A DNA stretch of 21,480 nt from JAWLCQ01 sp041687095. Its GTDB lineage: Bacteria; Planctomycetota; Phycisphaerae; SM23-33. Position 1 is the stretch's first letter. Each line of letters begins with the position of its first letter. Below the pieces are notes generated by a model. The model made no database searches, was not told the DNA's origin, and saw nothing but the letters and a program-made list of their open reading frames with translations. The position numbers and the translations under genes are program-made. This document shows positions 14,433 through 21,480 of this stretch, piece by piece. The stretch lies in assembly GCA_041687095.1 (NCBI GenBank), contig JAWLCQ010000072.1:1-21480 (forward strand), written 5' to 3'.

Positions 14433-15568
14433 GCCGTCATCCTTTCCGCCCCCGCCCCCCGCCCCCGCCCGACCGAGCCATCCAGGCCCAGGTCCTCGCA
14501 GATCTCCAGCAGTTCCTCGACGCGGTGGGCGCAGGTGTGGCGGGAGAGCACGGTCCGCCGCCCGTGGTCCGCCAGCGCCTTTCGCAGTTCGTCGTTCTCG
14601 CACAGGTCCCGCATGTGCTGCTCCATCTCCTGCCCGTCGCGGGCGACGAGGTAGTCGCACCCCGGGGTGAAGAGGCGGTCGGCGTCGTTCCAGGGGGCGC
14701 TGATGAGCGGGATCCCGCACGCCAGCGCCTCGAAGGGCCGGATCGTCGGGATGCCCGGCAGCGACTGCGCGTAGTACCGCCGCGGGACGTGCACCGTGAA
14801 GGCGTGGCGGGCGAAGACCCGCGGGGCGTTGTAGTTCGCCAGCCACCCCGCGTAGCGAATCCCCGCCCCCTCCAGCAGCGACACCGCCGGCGCCGGATAC
14901 CGCACCCCGTGGATCGTGCACCGCAGCTTCAGCCGGCGGATGGGCTCGACGAGGAACTCCTGCAGCTCCTCCGACCGCTCCTCGTCCCCCCAGTTGCCGA
15001 TCCACACGCACTCGCCCTCGCGCAGCCCGTCGGTCGGGCGGAAGACCCGCACGTCGGCCGCCTCGTGCCATGTCCACGCCCGCTTCGCCCATCCGCGCTT
15101 CATGTACAGGTCGCGGATCACCGACCCGAACGCCAGCACCCCGTCGTAGTGGTGCAGGTCGTAGCGCTCCATGGACTGGGGCTCGCTGACGCTGCGGTGG
15201 TGCGTGTCGTGGAAGAGCAGCCGGTAGTCCCCCCGCGCCTCGCGGTGCCGCCCCAAGGCCGCGACGAACTCCGGCTCGTTCCACTCGTGGACGAGCACGA
15301 CGTCCCCCTCCCGGATCGCCCCGTCGAGGTCGAGCGTGCAGCGGTCGTAGAGGGTGGGCCACAGGTCGGGGTACGCCCGGCGAAAGCCCTGGAGGCTCTC
15401 GGGGCCGTGGTGCCGCAGCAGGTTGGAGCGGGACCAGGAATCCCACGGCTCGTAGAGGAGGACCTCGTACCCGCGGCGAAGCAGGTCCGACGCCACCCCG
15501 CGCACGAAGTGCGCATTGCCGTGGTTCCAGTCCGAGAGGATCGAGTGGTAGAACATCACGACGCGCAT
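14429..15568 (-). CDS. CgeB-like glycosyltransferase (first of three)
   Basis: The 379-residue protein starts at ATG 15568 with AGGAGG eight bases upstream, inside the last codons of the GT4 gene. It begins MRVVMFYHSILSDWNHGNAH, as in the other two copies, and has the C-terminal segment IRPFEALACGIPLISAPW (276-293), then DRLFTPGCDYLVARDG and a terminal RRTVLSRHTCAHR. The middle carries an His/Asp-rich stretch (LLFHDTHHRSVSEP, 117-130) absent from the other copies. It is the most divergent of the three CgeB-like proteins, so the set probably adds different residues to one glycan. The Gly/Arg-rich C-terminal tail (GRGRGAGAERMTA) is dispensable-looking. Confidence 0.85.
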   Translation of the reverse strand: MRVVMFYHSILSDWNHGNAHFVRGVASDLLRRGYEVLLYEPWDSWSRSNLLRHHGPESLQGFRRAYPDLWPTLYDRCTLDLDGAIREGDVVLVHEWNEPEFVAALGRHREARGDYRLLFHDTHHRSVSEPQSMERYDLHHYDGVLAFGSVIRDLYMKRGWAKRAWTWHEAADVRVFRPTDGLREGECVWIGNWGDEERSEELQEFLVEPIRRLKLRCTIHGVRYPAPAVSLLEGAGIRYAGWLANYNAPRVFARHAFTVHVPRRYYAQSLPGIPTIRPFEALACGIPLISAPWNDADRLFTPGCDYLVARDGQEMEQHMRDLCENDELRKALADHGRRTVLSRHTCAHRVEELLEICEDLGLDGSVGRGRGAGAERMTA

Positions 15569-16713
15569 GGCAGGAACCTCCTGTCCTCTGCGAGGATCCG
15601 CAGTCCGTTGCGGTCCGCCCGGCGCCCGTTCGCCCGCGAGCGGCCGCGGCCGAAATGGTCACGCAGCAAGTGGTGGTAAAGGGACACGTACCGCCCCGCC
15701 ATCGCCTCCGCCGCGTACCGCCGCGCCCGCTCCCCCGCCGCCGCCGCCCACCGGTGGCGCTGGGCGGGGTCGTGGAGCAGGCGGTTGGCGGCGTGGGTGA
15801 GGGCGGCGGGGTCGTCGGGGGGGACGAAGACGGCCGCCTCGCCCCAGACCTCGCGGAGCGAGGGGATATCGCCCAGGATCAGCGCGCAGCCGCACATCGC
15901 CGCCTCCAGCGCCGACAGGCCGAAGGGCTCGTAGCGGGCGGGCAGGGCGTAGACGCTGGCGGCGCGGAGGCGTTGGAGCAGGTCGCGGCGGTCGAGGGGG
16001 CCCAGGCGGATCACGTCCCGCGAGGGCGGGGCCCCGCGGTCGTCCCCGGCGACGCAGACCTCGCCCTCCAGGCCATCGGCGGCGCGGTGGAGGGAGGCGA
16101 GGTTCTTGGCCTCGTCCCAGAACCGGCCCGCCGACAGCACCCGCCCCTCCCGCCGCTCGAGGGCCACGCCTTCGATGCGGCAGCCGTTGTGGATCGTCAC
16201 CGTGCGCGGCAGCGGGCCGTAGAGGCTCTGCAGTTCGTTCCTCATCGCCTCGGAGGGGGCGACGACGGCGTCGGCGGCGGCGAGCCCCGCCCGCACCCGC
16301 GCGCGGTACACGCTCCACTCCTCCCCCGGGGCCTCCCCCCCCTTCACCGCCCGCCACCACGACAGCACGCACGAGTGCCCCACCACCAGCGTGGGGGCCC
16401 GCCACGGCAGGTCGCCATGGCCGTAGTTGTTCAGGTGGATCACGTCCGGGCGCGTGCGGTTCTCCAGGTCCAGCAGCCACCAGGCGGCGAGGTCGACGTC
16501 GGCCCAGGGGTGGGGCTCCCACTCGAGGCGGTACGGGCCCTCGTGCACGCGGACGTTGGGCAGCTCCCGGACGACGGACCAGTGGGGATCGCGCAGGGGC
16601 GATCCCATCACCGCCAACTCGACGGACACGCCGTGAACCTGCATCTCGCGGCACAGCTCGATGCAGTACGTCCAGACGCCCCCGACGCAGTCCGTCGTCA
16701 TGAGCACGCGCAT
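15556..16713 (-). CDS. GT4-family glycosyltransferase
   Basis: The 385-residue protein starts at ATG 16713, two bases after the dehydrogenase stop. Its N terminus MRVLMTTDCVGGVWTYCIEL is the usual GT4 acceptor-domain start, with a Gly-rich turn after the first strand. The C-terminal domain has IHNGCRIEG (174-182), RVLSAGRFWDEAKNL (191-205) and the EX7E motif E262 to E270 in YEPFGLSALEAAMCG, typical of retaining GT4 enzymes. The family transfers sugars from nucleotide donors to glycan, lipid or small-molecule acceptors. The last 13 bases overlap the next gene, and the sequence after about residue 355 is Arg-rich. Donor and acceptor are not predictable from sequence. Confidence 0.88.
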   Translation of the reverse strand: MRVLMTTDCVGGVWTYCIELCREMQVHGVSVELAVMGSPLRDPHWSVVRELPNVRVHEGPYRLEWEPHPWADVDLAAWWLLDLENRTRPDVIHLNNYGHGDLPWRAPTLVVGHSCVLSWWRAVKGGEAPGEEWSVYRARVRAGLAAADAVVAPSEAMRNELQSLYGPLPRTVTIHNGCRIEGVALERREGRVLSAGRFWDEAKNLASLHRAADGLEGEVCVAGDDRGAPPSRDVIRLGPLDRRDLLQRLRAASVYALPARYEPFGLSALEAAMCGCALILGDIPSLREVWGEAAVFVPPDDPAALTHAANRLLHDPAQRHRWAAAAGERARRYAAEAMAGRYVSLYHHLLRDHFGRGRSRANGRRADRNGLRILAEDRRFLPCAS

Positions 16714-16715
16714 GT

Positions 16716-17690
16716 TCAGGCGGCTCCCGGGAAGACCATCGCCTTCATGAACCCCTCGGGCCGCTCGTTCGTCGCGTCCAGCGCCTCGCCCAGGCGGTCG
16801 AGGGGGAACGTGTGCGTCAGCAGCGGGCGCGGGTCGATCTGCCCCGCGTGCACCATCTCCATCGCCTCGCGGATGCCCCGGATGTAGACGGACATCTCCC
16901 GCTCGTGGGCGTTGACGACGTCCAGGCCGTTCCAGTTCCAGCTCTGCATGTTGACCTGGCGGGGCCCGTCCTGGTGGTAGCCCGCGATGACCAGGCGCCC
17001 GCGCTGGCGGACGAGTTCGCCCGCGAGGTCCAGGGGCCACTGCTTCCCGACGGCCTCGATGACGACGTCGCAGAGGTCCCCCCCGGTGAGGTCGCGGACC
17101 TCCTCGATGATGCGCCAGTGGTCGTCCATGGCGACGACGTCGTCGGCCTGCATCCGCCGGGCCGTCTCCTGGGAGAAGGGGCGGCGGGAGATGGCGATGA
17201 CGCGCGCCCCGGCGTTGTGGCAAAGCCTCACCAGCAGCGCCCCGAGGAACCCGACCCCGACGACCGCGACGGTCTGCCCGAACTCCACCCCGCTGCGGCG
17301 GAAGACGTTGACCGCGCAGCCCAGGGGCTCGCCCGGGAAGGGCTGGGCCTCCATCTCCTCGGGCAGGGGGACGATCCGGTCGGCGGGGGTGGTGTCGTAC
17401 TCGGCGTAGGCGTGGTCGGAGAGCATGGCGACGCGCTGGCCCTCGCGGAGGTGGCGCACGCCGGACCCGAGGGCGTCGATGCGGCCCCAGCCCTCGTGGC
17501 CCAACTGCCCGGGGGACATGGGGTACTCGAACCAGGGACGCCCCTCCCAGGGGGGAAGGTTCGAGGCGCAGACCCCGCACCCCTCCAGCCGCACGCGGAC
17601 CTCGCCCGCCCCCGGGGATGGAACGGGGACCTCCCGCACGTCGCACTCCCGCGGGGCCTTCAGCACCACTGCCTTCATCGTGTTCGTCAT
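16716..17690 (-). CDS. Zinc-type medium-chain dehydrogenase/reductase
   Basis: The 324-residue protein starts at ATG 17690, which overlaps the upstream TGA as ATGA and has GGGAGG before it. Catalytic-zinc features of the MDR superfamily are present: Cys38/Cys41 in GCGVCASN and G64-H65-E66 in QLGHEGWG. The NAD(P)-binding turn is VGVGFLG (144-150). The Cys-rich structural-zinc loop of classic alcohol dehydrogenases is missing, as in many sorbitol or polyol dehydrogenase relatives. At 324 residues it is slightly short for the superfamily. It likely oxidises or reduces a sugar, cyclitol or nucleotide-sugar intermediate made by the epimerases upstream. The exact substrate is unknown. Confidence 0.87.
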   Translation of the reverse strand: MTNTMKAVVLKAPRECDVREVPVPSPGAGEVRVRLEGCGVCASNLPPWEGRPWFEYPMSPGQLGHEGWGRIDALGSGVRHLREGQRVAMLSDHAYAEYDTTPADRIVPLPEEMEAQPFPGEPLGCAVNVFRRSGVEFGQTVAVVGVGFLGALLVRLCHNAGARVIAISRRPFSQETARRMQADDVVAMDDHWRIIEEVRDLTGGDLCDVVIEAVGKQWPLDLAGELVRQRGRLVIAGYHQDGPRQVNMQSWNWNGLDVVNAHEREMSVYIRGIREAMEMVHAGQIDPRPLLTHTFPLDRLGEALDATNERPEGFMKAMVFPGAA

Positions 17691-19786
17691 GGTTTGCCTC
17701 CCGGTGCGGCCTTGGCCGCGACTAGAACCGATCCCCCGCTCCCCGCGAGGGGCGCGGCGGGGACCGGCTGCGCCCCGCGCAGCCACTCGTACAGGCGCCG
17801 AATCCCCTGCCGCACGCTCGTGCGGGCCCGCCAGCCGGTGGCGGCGGTGAAGCGGCGGGTGTCGGAAACGTAGTACCGTTGATCGGCGATCCGCCAGGGC
17901 CCGAAGTCCGCCGCGGGCCGGTGCCCGTGCAGTTCCTCGATCCGGTCCAGCAGCTCCAGCAGGCTCAGCACGCGGTCGGGCCCCCCGCCCATGTTGAACG
18001 CCCGCCCGCACACCGCCGGGCTGCCCTCCCGCAGGTGCTCCTGCGCCAGGACCATCGCCTCGACGAGGTCCTCCACGAACAGCACGTCGCGGACCTGCAT
18101 CCCGTCGCCGTAGATGCACAGGGGCCCGTCGGCCATCGCCTGCTTCAGGAAGAACGCCACCCACCCCTGGTCCTCGGTCCCGAACTGATGGGGCCCGTAG
18201 ACGCAGCTCATGCGGAAGACCGTCGTGGGGATCCCGAAGGTGCGGCAGTAGTCCAGGACGTACTGCTCGGCGGCGCCCTTGGAGCAGCCGTAGGGGCTGT
18301 GGAAATCCAGCGGGCGCTGCTCGCCCACGCCGAACTCCCGCACCCGCGCGTCCACGGGCTGGTAGCGCATGCCCTCGCGGCGGAGTTCGATGTCGGCGAG
18401 GTCGCCGTAGACCTTGTTCGTCGACGTGAACAGCAGCGCCGGGGGGGACGCGCACATCCGCAGCGCCTCGAGCACGTTCAGCGTACCCCCGATGTTGACG
18501 TCGCAGTCCTCGCGCGGGTCGGCGAGGCTGGTGGTGACGGCGACCTGGGCGGCGAGGTGGTACACCTCCCGCACGCTCCGCACGCACTGCTCCAGCGTGA
18601 AGCGGTCGCGGATGTCCCCCAGCTCGAACCGCACGGCCGACCCGTACCGCTCGCGCAGCCACTCGAGGTTCTGCTCCACCCCCGGGCGCGAGAGGTTGTC
18701 GTAGATCAGGACGGTGCGCCCCGACTGCACGAGGCGATGGGCCAGGTTGGTCCCGATGAACCCCGCCCCGCCGATGACGAGGGAGGTGCTCTTCTCGCGC
18801 TCGTGCGCCCCGGGGCGGGCGCAGCGGGCGATGGCGGGGTCCGGTTGCTGCCAGAGGCGGTACAGGAGCTTCCGCTGCCCGTTCGTCCGGCGGAGGCCGA
18901 AGTGGTACTCCCGCTCGTCCACGTGGAACCCGTCCACCGTCGGGCGGTACGGGTCCAGGTCCTCCAGCGAGTACCAGTACACGCGGGGCACGGGGAGGGA
19001 GGCGGCGTCGGCGAAGCGCTGGAGGCACTCCGCATGCTGGTGCCTCCACGTGGAGAACCCCGTCTCGGTCACCCAGATCGGCCCCGCGTGCCCGTGCGCG
19101 TCGAGCACCTCCTGCAACTGGCCCAGCACGGTGGGCCAGCCCAGCCAGCCATCATCCCACGTCCCGGGGAACCCGTGCACCCCGACGACGTCGATGTGCT
19201 CCATGACCCCGCGGAGGAACATCAGCCGCAGCCAGTCGGGCGCTGGCGGGCTCATCCCGCCCAGCACGGTCTTCCAGCCCCGCCGGCGCGCCCAGTAGGC
19301 CGCCCCGCCCACCATCTCCGCGAAGAGCCTCCACTCCGGGTCCAGCCGGTAGTCCCACTCGCTGACGTTGTTGGGTTCGTTCCACAGCTCCAGGTACTCG
19401 AAGTGCTTCCCGAAGCGGTCGAGCACGAAGTCGAGCCAGTCGGCGAAGGCCTTGGGGTCCCGCGGGGGGCTGGACGTGGCGGGGCGGAGGCCCATCGAGG
19501 GGGGCGTGTAGAGGAAGCACGGGAGCACCTCCACCTCGGCGGCGAGGCGGGGGAGCAGCCAGTCGTACCACTCGGGCCCGTCCGGGCGGAGCCAGTCCGC
19601 CCACGACACGCCCGTCCGCAGCCGCCGCACGCCCAACCGCCGCAGGTCCTGCACGACGCACTCGGCGCGCTCGTACTCCCCGGGCGCGAACCACTCGACC
19701 AGACCCACCCGTGCCCCGTCCGGTCCGTCGGCGGCGCCCGGGGGAGGCCCCGGCGCCTTTCCATCCCTGGGCGATCGCTTCGTCAT
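17687..19786 (-). CDS. Fusion protein: clan GH-A-like glycoside hydrolase plus CDP-paratose 2-epimerase-like SDR
   Basis: One frame of 699 codons runs from ATG 19786 (ATGA overlap with the upstream epimerase stop) to TGA. Residues about 25-315 look like a clan GH-A TIM barrel: E137 in LELWNEPNN is the expected acid/base and E241 in IWVTETGFSTW the nucleophile. Residues about 319-334 form an Arg/Ala/Glu linker. Residues about 335-690 are an extended SDR: cofactor loop GGAGFIG (339-345), STNKVYG (455-461), and Y499/K503 of YxxxK in SPYGCSKGAAEQYVLDY. That half closely recalls CDP-paratose 2-epimerase (FRMSCVYGPHQFGTEDQGWV). No ATG, GTG or TTG in this frame lies near the join, so a separate SDR gene is unlikely. 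A cytoplasmic barrel fused to an epimerase could trim or rearrange a glycosidic intermediate; this is inference. Confidence 0.85.
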   Translation of the reverse strand: MTKRSPRDGKAPGPPPGAADGPDGARVGLVEWFAPGEYERAECVVQDLRRLGVRRLRTGVSWADWLRPDGPEWYDWLLPRLAAEVEVLPCFLYTPPSMGLRPATSSPPRDPKAFADWLDFVLDRFGKHFEYLELWNEPNNVSEWDYRLDPEWRLFAEMVGGAAYWARRRGWKTVLGGMSPPAPDWLRLMFLRGVMEHIDVVGVHGFPGTWDDGWLGWPTVLGQLQEVLDAHGHAGPIWVTETGFSTWRHQHAECLQRFADAASLPVPRVYWYSLEDLDPYRPTVDGFHVDEREYHFGLRRTNGQRKLLYRLWQQPDPAIARCARPGAHEREKSTSLVIGGAGFIGTNLAHRLVQSGRTVLIYDNLSRPGVEQNLEWLRERYGSAVRFELGDIRDRFTLEQCVRSVREVYHLAAQVAVTTSLADPREDCDVNIGGTLNVLEALRMCASPPALLFTSTNKVYGDLADIELRREGMRYQPVDARVREFGVGEQRPLDFHSPYGCSKGAAEQYVLDYCRTFGIPTTVFRMSCVYGPHQFGTEDQGWVAFFLKQAMADGPLCIYGDGMQVRDVLFVEDLVEAMVLAQEHLREGSPAVCGRAFNMGGGPDRVLSLLELLDRIEELHGHRPAADFGPWRIADQRYYVSDTRRFTAATGWRARTSVRQGIRRLYEWLRGAQPVPAAPLAGSGGSVLVAAKAAPGGKP

Positions 19787-20901
19787 ATTGCCAAGCCCCT
19801 TGCCATCAGCTCCTGCCTCATCTGGGGCGCGCGGTCCTCGACGACCCGGCCCTCCAGCCACCCGGCGAGTTCCTGCAGCCCGGCCTCCAGGGAGACCTGC
19901 GGGCGGTAGCCCAGGCGCTGGCGGGCGAGGGAGATGTCGGCGAAGCAGTGGCGGATGTCCCCCACGCGGTACTGCCCGGTGATCTCGGGTTCGATGGCGC
20001 CCTTCCCCAGCGCGTTCGCCGCCCGCCGGGCGAGGTCCTGCACGGTCAGCGGTTCCCCGCTGGCGATGTTGAGCACCTCCCCGTCCACCCCGTCGGCCTC
20101 CATGGCCAGGCGGCAGGCGCGGGCGACGTCGTGCACGCTCACCAGGTCCCGCCGCTGCCGCCCGTCCTCGAACAGCAGCGGCGGACGGTTGTTCAGCAGC
20201 CGCGAAGCGAACACCGCCACCACGCCCGTGTACGGGTTCGACAGTGCCTGGCGGGGGCCGTACGTGTTGAAGAACCGCAGCGCCGTCGCCTTCATCCCGT
20301 ACGCCTGCCCCACCAGCAGGCACATCCGCTCCTGGTCGTACTTGTTCAGGGCGTAGACGCTGGCGAGTTCGGGGACCTTGCTCTCGGGCGTGGGAAGCGG
20401 TTCGAGGACCGCGCCCTCCCCATCCAGCAGTTCCCACAGGCCCTGCTGCAACTGCACCCGCGAGCGGCGGACCCCAAGGCACGTCCGGCCTCGTCCGTCG
20501 CGGTACAGCCCCTCTCCGTACACGCTCATGCTCGACGCCACCAGCAGCCGCTCGACCGGCCGCTCGATCAGCTCCTGCAGCAGCACCGCCGTTCCATTGA
20601 CGTTGGTGTCCACGTACTCGGCGATCTGGTACATGCTCTGCCCAACCCCCACGGCGGCGGCGAAGTGGAAGACCACGTCCACCCCCGCCAGGGCCGCGCG
20701 AAGCTGCTCCACGTTCCGCACGTCGCCGATCTGCAGTTCGACCTCGGGGTCGAGGTACTCCGGCCTCTGCGCGTCGGGCCCGTGCACCTGGTGCCACAGG
20801 CGGTCCAGCACGCGCACGCGATGCCCCCCCGCCAGCAGTTCATCCGCAAGATGCGAGCCGATGAAACCGGCCCCTCCGGTAATGAGAACAGTTTTACTCA
20901 T
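19783..20901 (-). CDS. Extended SDR nucleotide-sugar epimerase (dTDP-rhamnose 4-epimerase / UDP-glucose 4-epimerase-like)
   Basis: The 372-residue protein starts at ATG 20901, seven bases after GGAAG. It has the NAD-binding TGGAGFIG (8-15), the SSMSVYG active-site strand (123-129), Y183/K187 of YxxxK in SVYALNKYDQE, and FFNTYGPRQ (210-218), the standard extended-SDR set. An insert at about 130-175 ending in LEPLPTPESK is characteristic, from memory, of dTDP-L-rhamnose 4-epimerase-type enzymes, where it carries paired CxxC motifs. Here those Cys are nearly all lost (only Cys141). It is the first gene of the operon and probably supplies an epimerised nucleotide sugar. The specific sugar cannot be told. 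Confidence 0.88.
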   Translation of the reverse strand: MSKTVLITGGAGFIGSHLADELLAGGHRVRVLDRLWHQVHGPDAQRPEYLDPEVELQIGDVRNVEQLRAALAGVDVVFHFAAAVGVGQSMYQIAEYVDTNVNGTAVLLQELIERPVERLLVASSMSVYGEGLYRDGRGRTCLGVRRSRVQLQQGLWELLDGEGAVLEPLPTPESKVPELASVYALNKYDQERMCLLVGQAYGMKATALRFFNTYGPRQALSNPYTGVVAVFASRLLNNRPPLLFEDGRQRRDLVSVHDVARACRLAMEADGVDGEVLNIASGEPLTVQDLARRAANALGKGAIEPEITGQYRVGDIRHCFADISLARQRLGYRPQVSLEAGLQELAGWLEGRVVEDRAPQMRQELMARGLAI

Positions 20902-20944
20902 GGAAACACTTCCGTTTGGGGATCACTCGATTCCTGCCGCGGAA

Positions 20945-20950
20945 AGTATA
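20945..20950 (-). promoter_or_regulatory. Possible -10 box (TATACT) for the glycan operon
   Basis: On the minus strand TATACT lies 43 bases before the first start codon, in one of the few AT-containing spots of the region. No matching -35 box is found 16-18 bases upstream (the spot is a G-run), so an activated or alternative-sigma promoter is possible. The evidence is weak. Confidence 0.25.
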
Positions 20951-21066
20951 GAGAGCTTCATCTTCCCCCCCCGTGCGCCCGGTCCACACCCGTGTACAGG
21001 GGGGGACACTCCCCGGAAAGCGCCCGCCAAGGGCAATGACCTAACTCTCACATGATGCGACGGTTA

Positions 21067-21126
21067 CGCAACAGGCCTCGGGGCTCTGCCCGACCCGGTT
21101 CCCGGGATCCCCCGGTGCCTGCTGCG
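21067..21126 (-). ncRNA. Candidate structured leader RNA (three-way junction)
   Basis: On the minus strand CGCAGCAGGC pairs with GCCTGTTGCG over 10 positions, one of them a G-U pair that would be an A-C mismatch on the other strand. Inside are two hairpins, CCGGG/CCCGG (21102-21115, loop of four) and TCGGG/CCCGA (21078-21093, loop of six). It lies about 165 bases upstream of the operon's first start codon. I do not recognise a known riboswitch class. GC-rich DNA folds easily by chance, so confidence is low. Confidence 0.22.
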
Positions 21127-21312
21127 GTTTCTTCCGAAAGGCAGATACGCCGGGCTCCCGGCAACTTCGTGCGTTCACGCACTCCTCCCCCCTGGACACC
21201 CTCCCTCCCGCCGCGTTGGGGCTCCTTCGCTACACCCCCTGCCGGAGAAATGGACATGGAGGACCGTGCGCGAACCGCAGCGCGGGCGGCGCCCGCTCCC
21301 AATTTGGATTTT

Positions 21313-21326
21313 GGTAACCGTTCACG
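21313..21326. repeat. Third copy of the GGTAACCGTTCACG terminal motif
   Basis: GGTAACCGTTCACG here is identical to the left end of the 11140-11351 unit and differs at one base from that at 779-792. No inverted partner is found before the window ends. Given unit lengths of 212-225 bases, a partner would fall just past base 21480. Confidence 0.5.
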
Positions 21327-21368
21327 CGGCGCCCCCGGGGGTCAGAGAAAGACGGCCGCCATCCGAAC

Positions 21369-21423
21369 CTCCCCACCGACCCCGCTCTCTTCCCTCTGCT
21401 CCCCACCGACCCCGCGTCGGTGG
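21369..21423. repeat. 17-base direct repeat with an adjoining hairpin
   Basis: CTCCCCACCGACCCCGC occurs at 21369-21385 and again at 21399-21415, a 30-base step. The second copy overlaps a perfect 8-bp hairpin (CCACCGAC 21403-21410 with GTCGGTGG 21416-21423, loop CCCGC). There is no T-run for termination. Role unknown. Confidence 0.5.
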
Positions 21424-21480
21424 AAGGCGGCTATTGACTACTCGCGGGCCCCCACGAGCCTCTTGCTTCTTCTTCTTTTC

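Larger units (their letters stand above)
20902..21480. other. Gene-free region upstream of the glycan operon
   Basis: These 579 bases carry no credible gene. Open frames on both strands are dominated by Arg, Pro, Ser and Ala and lack ribosome-binding sites. The region holds the likely operon promoter, a possible folded leader RNA, a copy of the GGTAACCGTTCACG motif, a 17-base direct repeat and small hairpins (such as GTGCG/CGCAC at 21169-21182). The last bases are pyrimidine-rich (CTTGCTTCTTCTTCTTTTC). Another gene may begin beyond the window. Confidence 0.5.

Noticed and set aside
19787..20797. N-terminal extension of the hydrolase-epimerase fusion
   Set aside because: It overlaps the upstream epimerase in another frame and lacks motifs; ATG 19786 has an ATGA junction.
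21048..21302. An 84-codon minus-strand open frame upstream of the operon
   Set aside because: Gly/Arg/Ala-rich, no ribosome-binding site and no recognisable motif; it also spans the possible leader RNA.
21052..21480. A plus-strand frame open to the window end
   Set aside because: Composition is Pro/Arg/Ser/Ala-rich with repeats inside; no ribosome-binding site. It most likely reflects GC-rich non-coding DNA.
20902..21480. A known riboswitch or SRP, RNase P or tmRNA gene upstream of the operon
   Set aside because: I compared remembered conserved cores (for example c-di-GMP-I, SAM and SRP helix 8) and found no convincing match.
1..21480. CRISPR array, tRNA or rRNA genes
   Set aside because: No regularly spaced repeats with unique spacers were seen, and no tRNA T-loop or rRNA core sequence was recognised.

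Overview
The window is very GC-rich, with long runs of G and C and dense, mostly well-packed genes. The AsmA-like giant protein, the small lipoprotein paired with it, the secreted CsgG/TPR protein with a CBM9-like tail, and the dispersed palindromic intergenic repeats all suggest a Planctomycetota (possibly Phycisphaerae) chromosome, probably from a metagenome. That placement is an inference from protein style, not a phylogenetic result.

Left part (1-4451, + strand): the 3' end of a CsgG-like/TPR protein is followed by a second, much larger exported protein. The larger one has the same CsgG-like and TPR front end, then a PEGA-like segment, a beta-propeller-like region and a C-terminal CBM9-like domain. 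The gap between them holds several palindromic repeats. A 196-bp element with perfect 30-bp inverted ends (4461-4656) lies between this gene and the convergent AsmA gene.

Middle (4737-11103): a two-gene minus-strand operon encodes a lipoprotein and a 1119-residue AsmA-like envelope protein. Next come four small genes of families tied to stress and membrane homeostasis: Pmp3/YqaE and ChaB on the minus strand, then a divergent YciE/YciF-type ferritin-like protein and a DUF2892 membrane protein on the plus strand.

Right part (11369-20901, all minus strand): eight genes form one tightly coupled operon in which most junctions are 4-bp ATGA overlaps. In transcription order it encodes an extended SDR epimerase, a glycoside hydrolase fused to a CDP-paratose-2-epimerase-like SDR, a zinc-type medium-chain dehydrogenase, a GT4 glycosyltransferase, three CgeB-like glycosyltransferases in tandem, and a SAM methyltransferase of the Rta_06860 (TIGR04290) type. 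Together they look like a nucleotide-sugar modification and glycan or glycoside assembly pathway of unknown product. No Wzx/Wzy, ABC exporter or sugar-phosphate nucleotidylyltransferase is present, so precursor supply and export, if needed, must lie elsewhere. This operon is the best candidate for an undescribed system.

The last 579 bases carry no convincing gene. They hold the operon's upstream region, a possible structured leader RNA and further repeat motifs. Two intergenic segments (779-1003 and 11140-11351) share inverted ends of the form GGTAnnCGTTCACG and are flanked by short direct repeats, so they may be small non-autonomous mobile elements. A third such end lies at 21313-21326.
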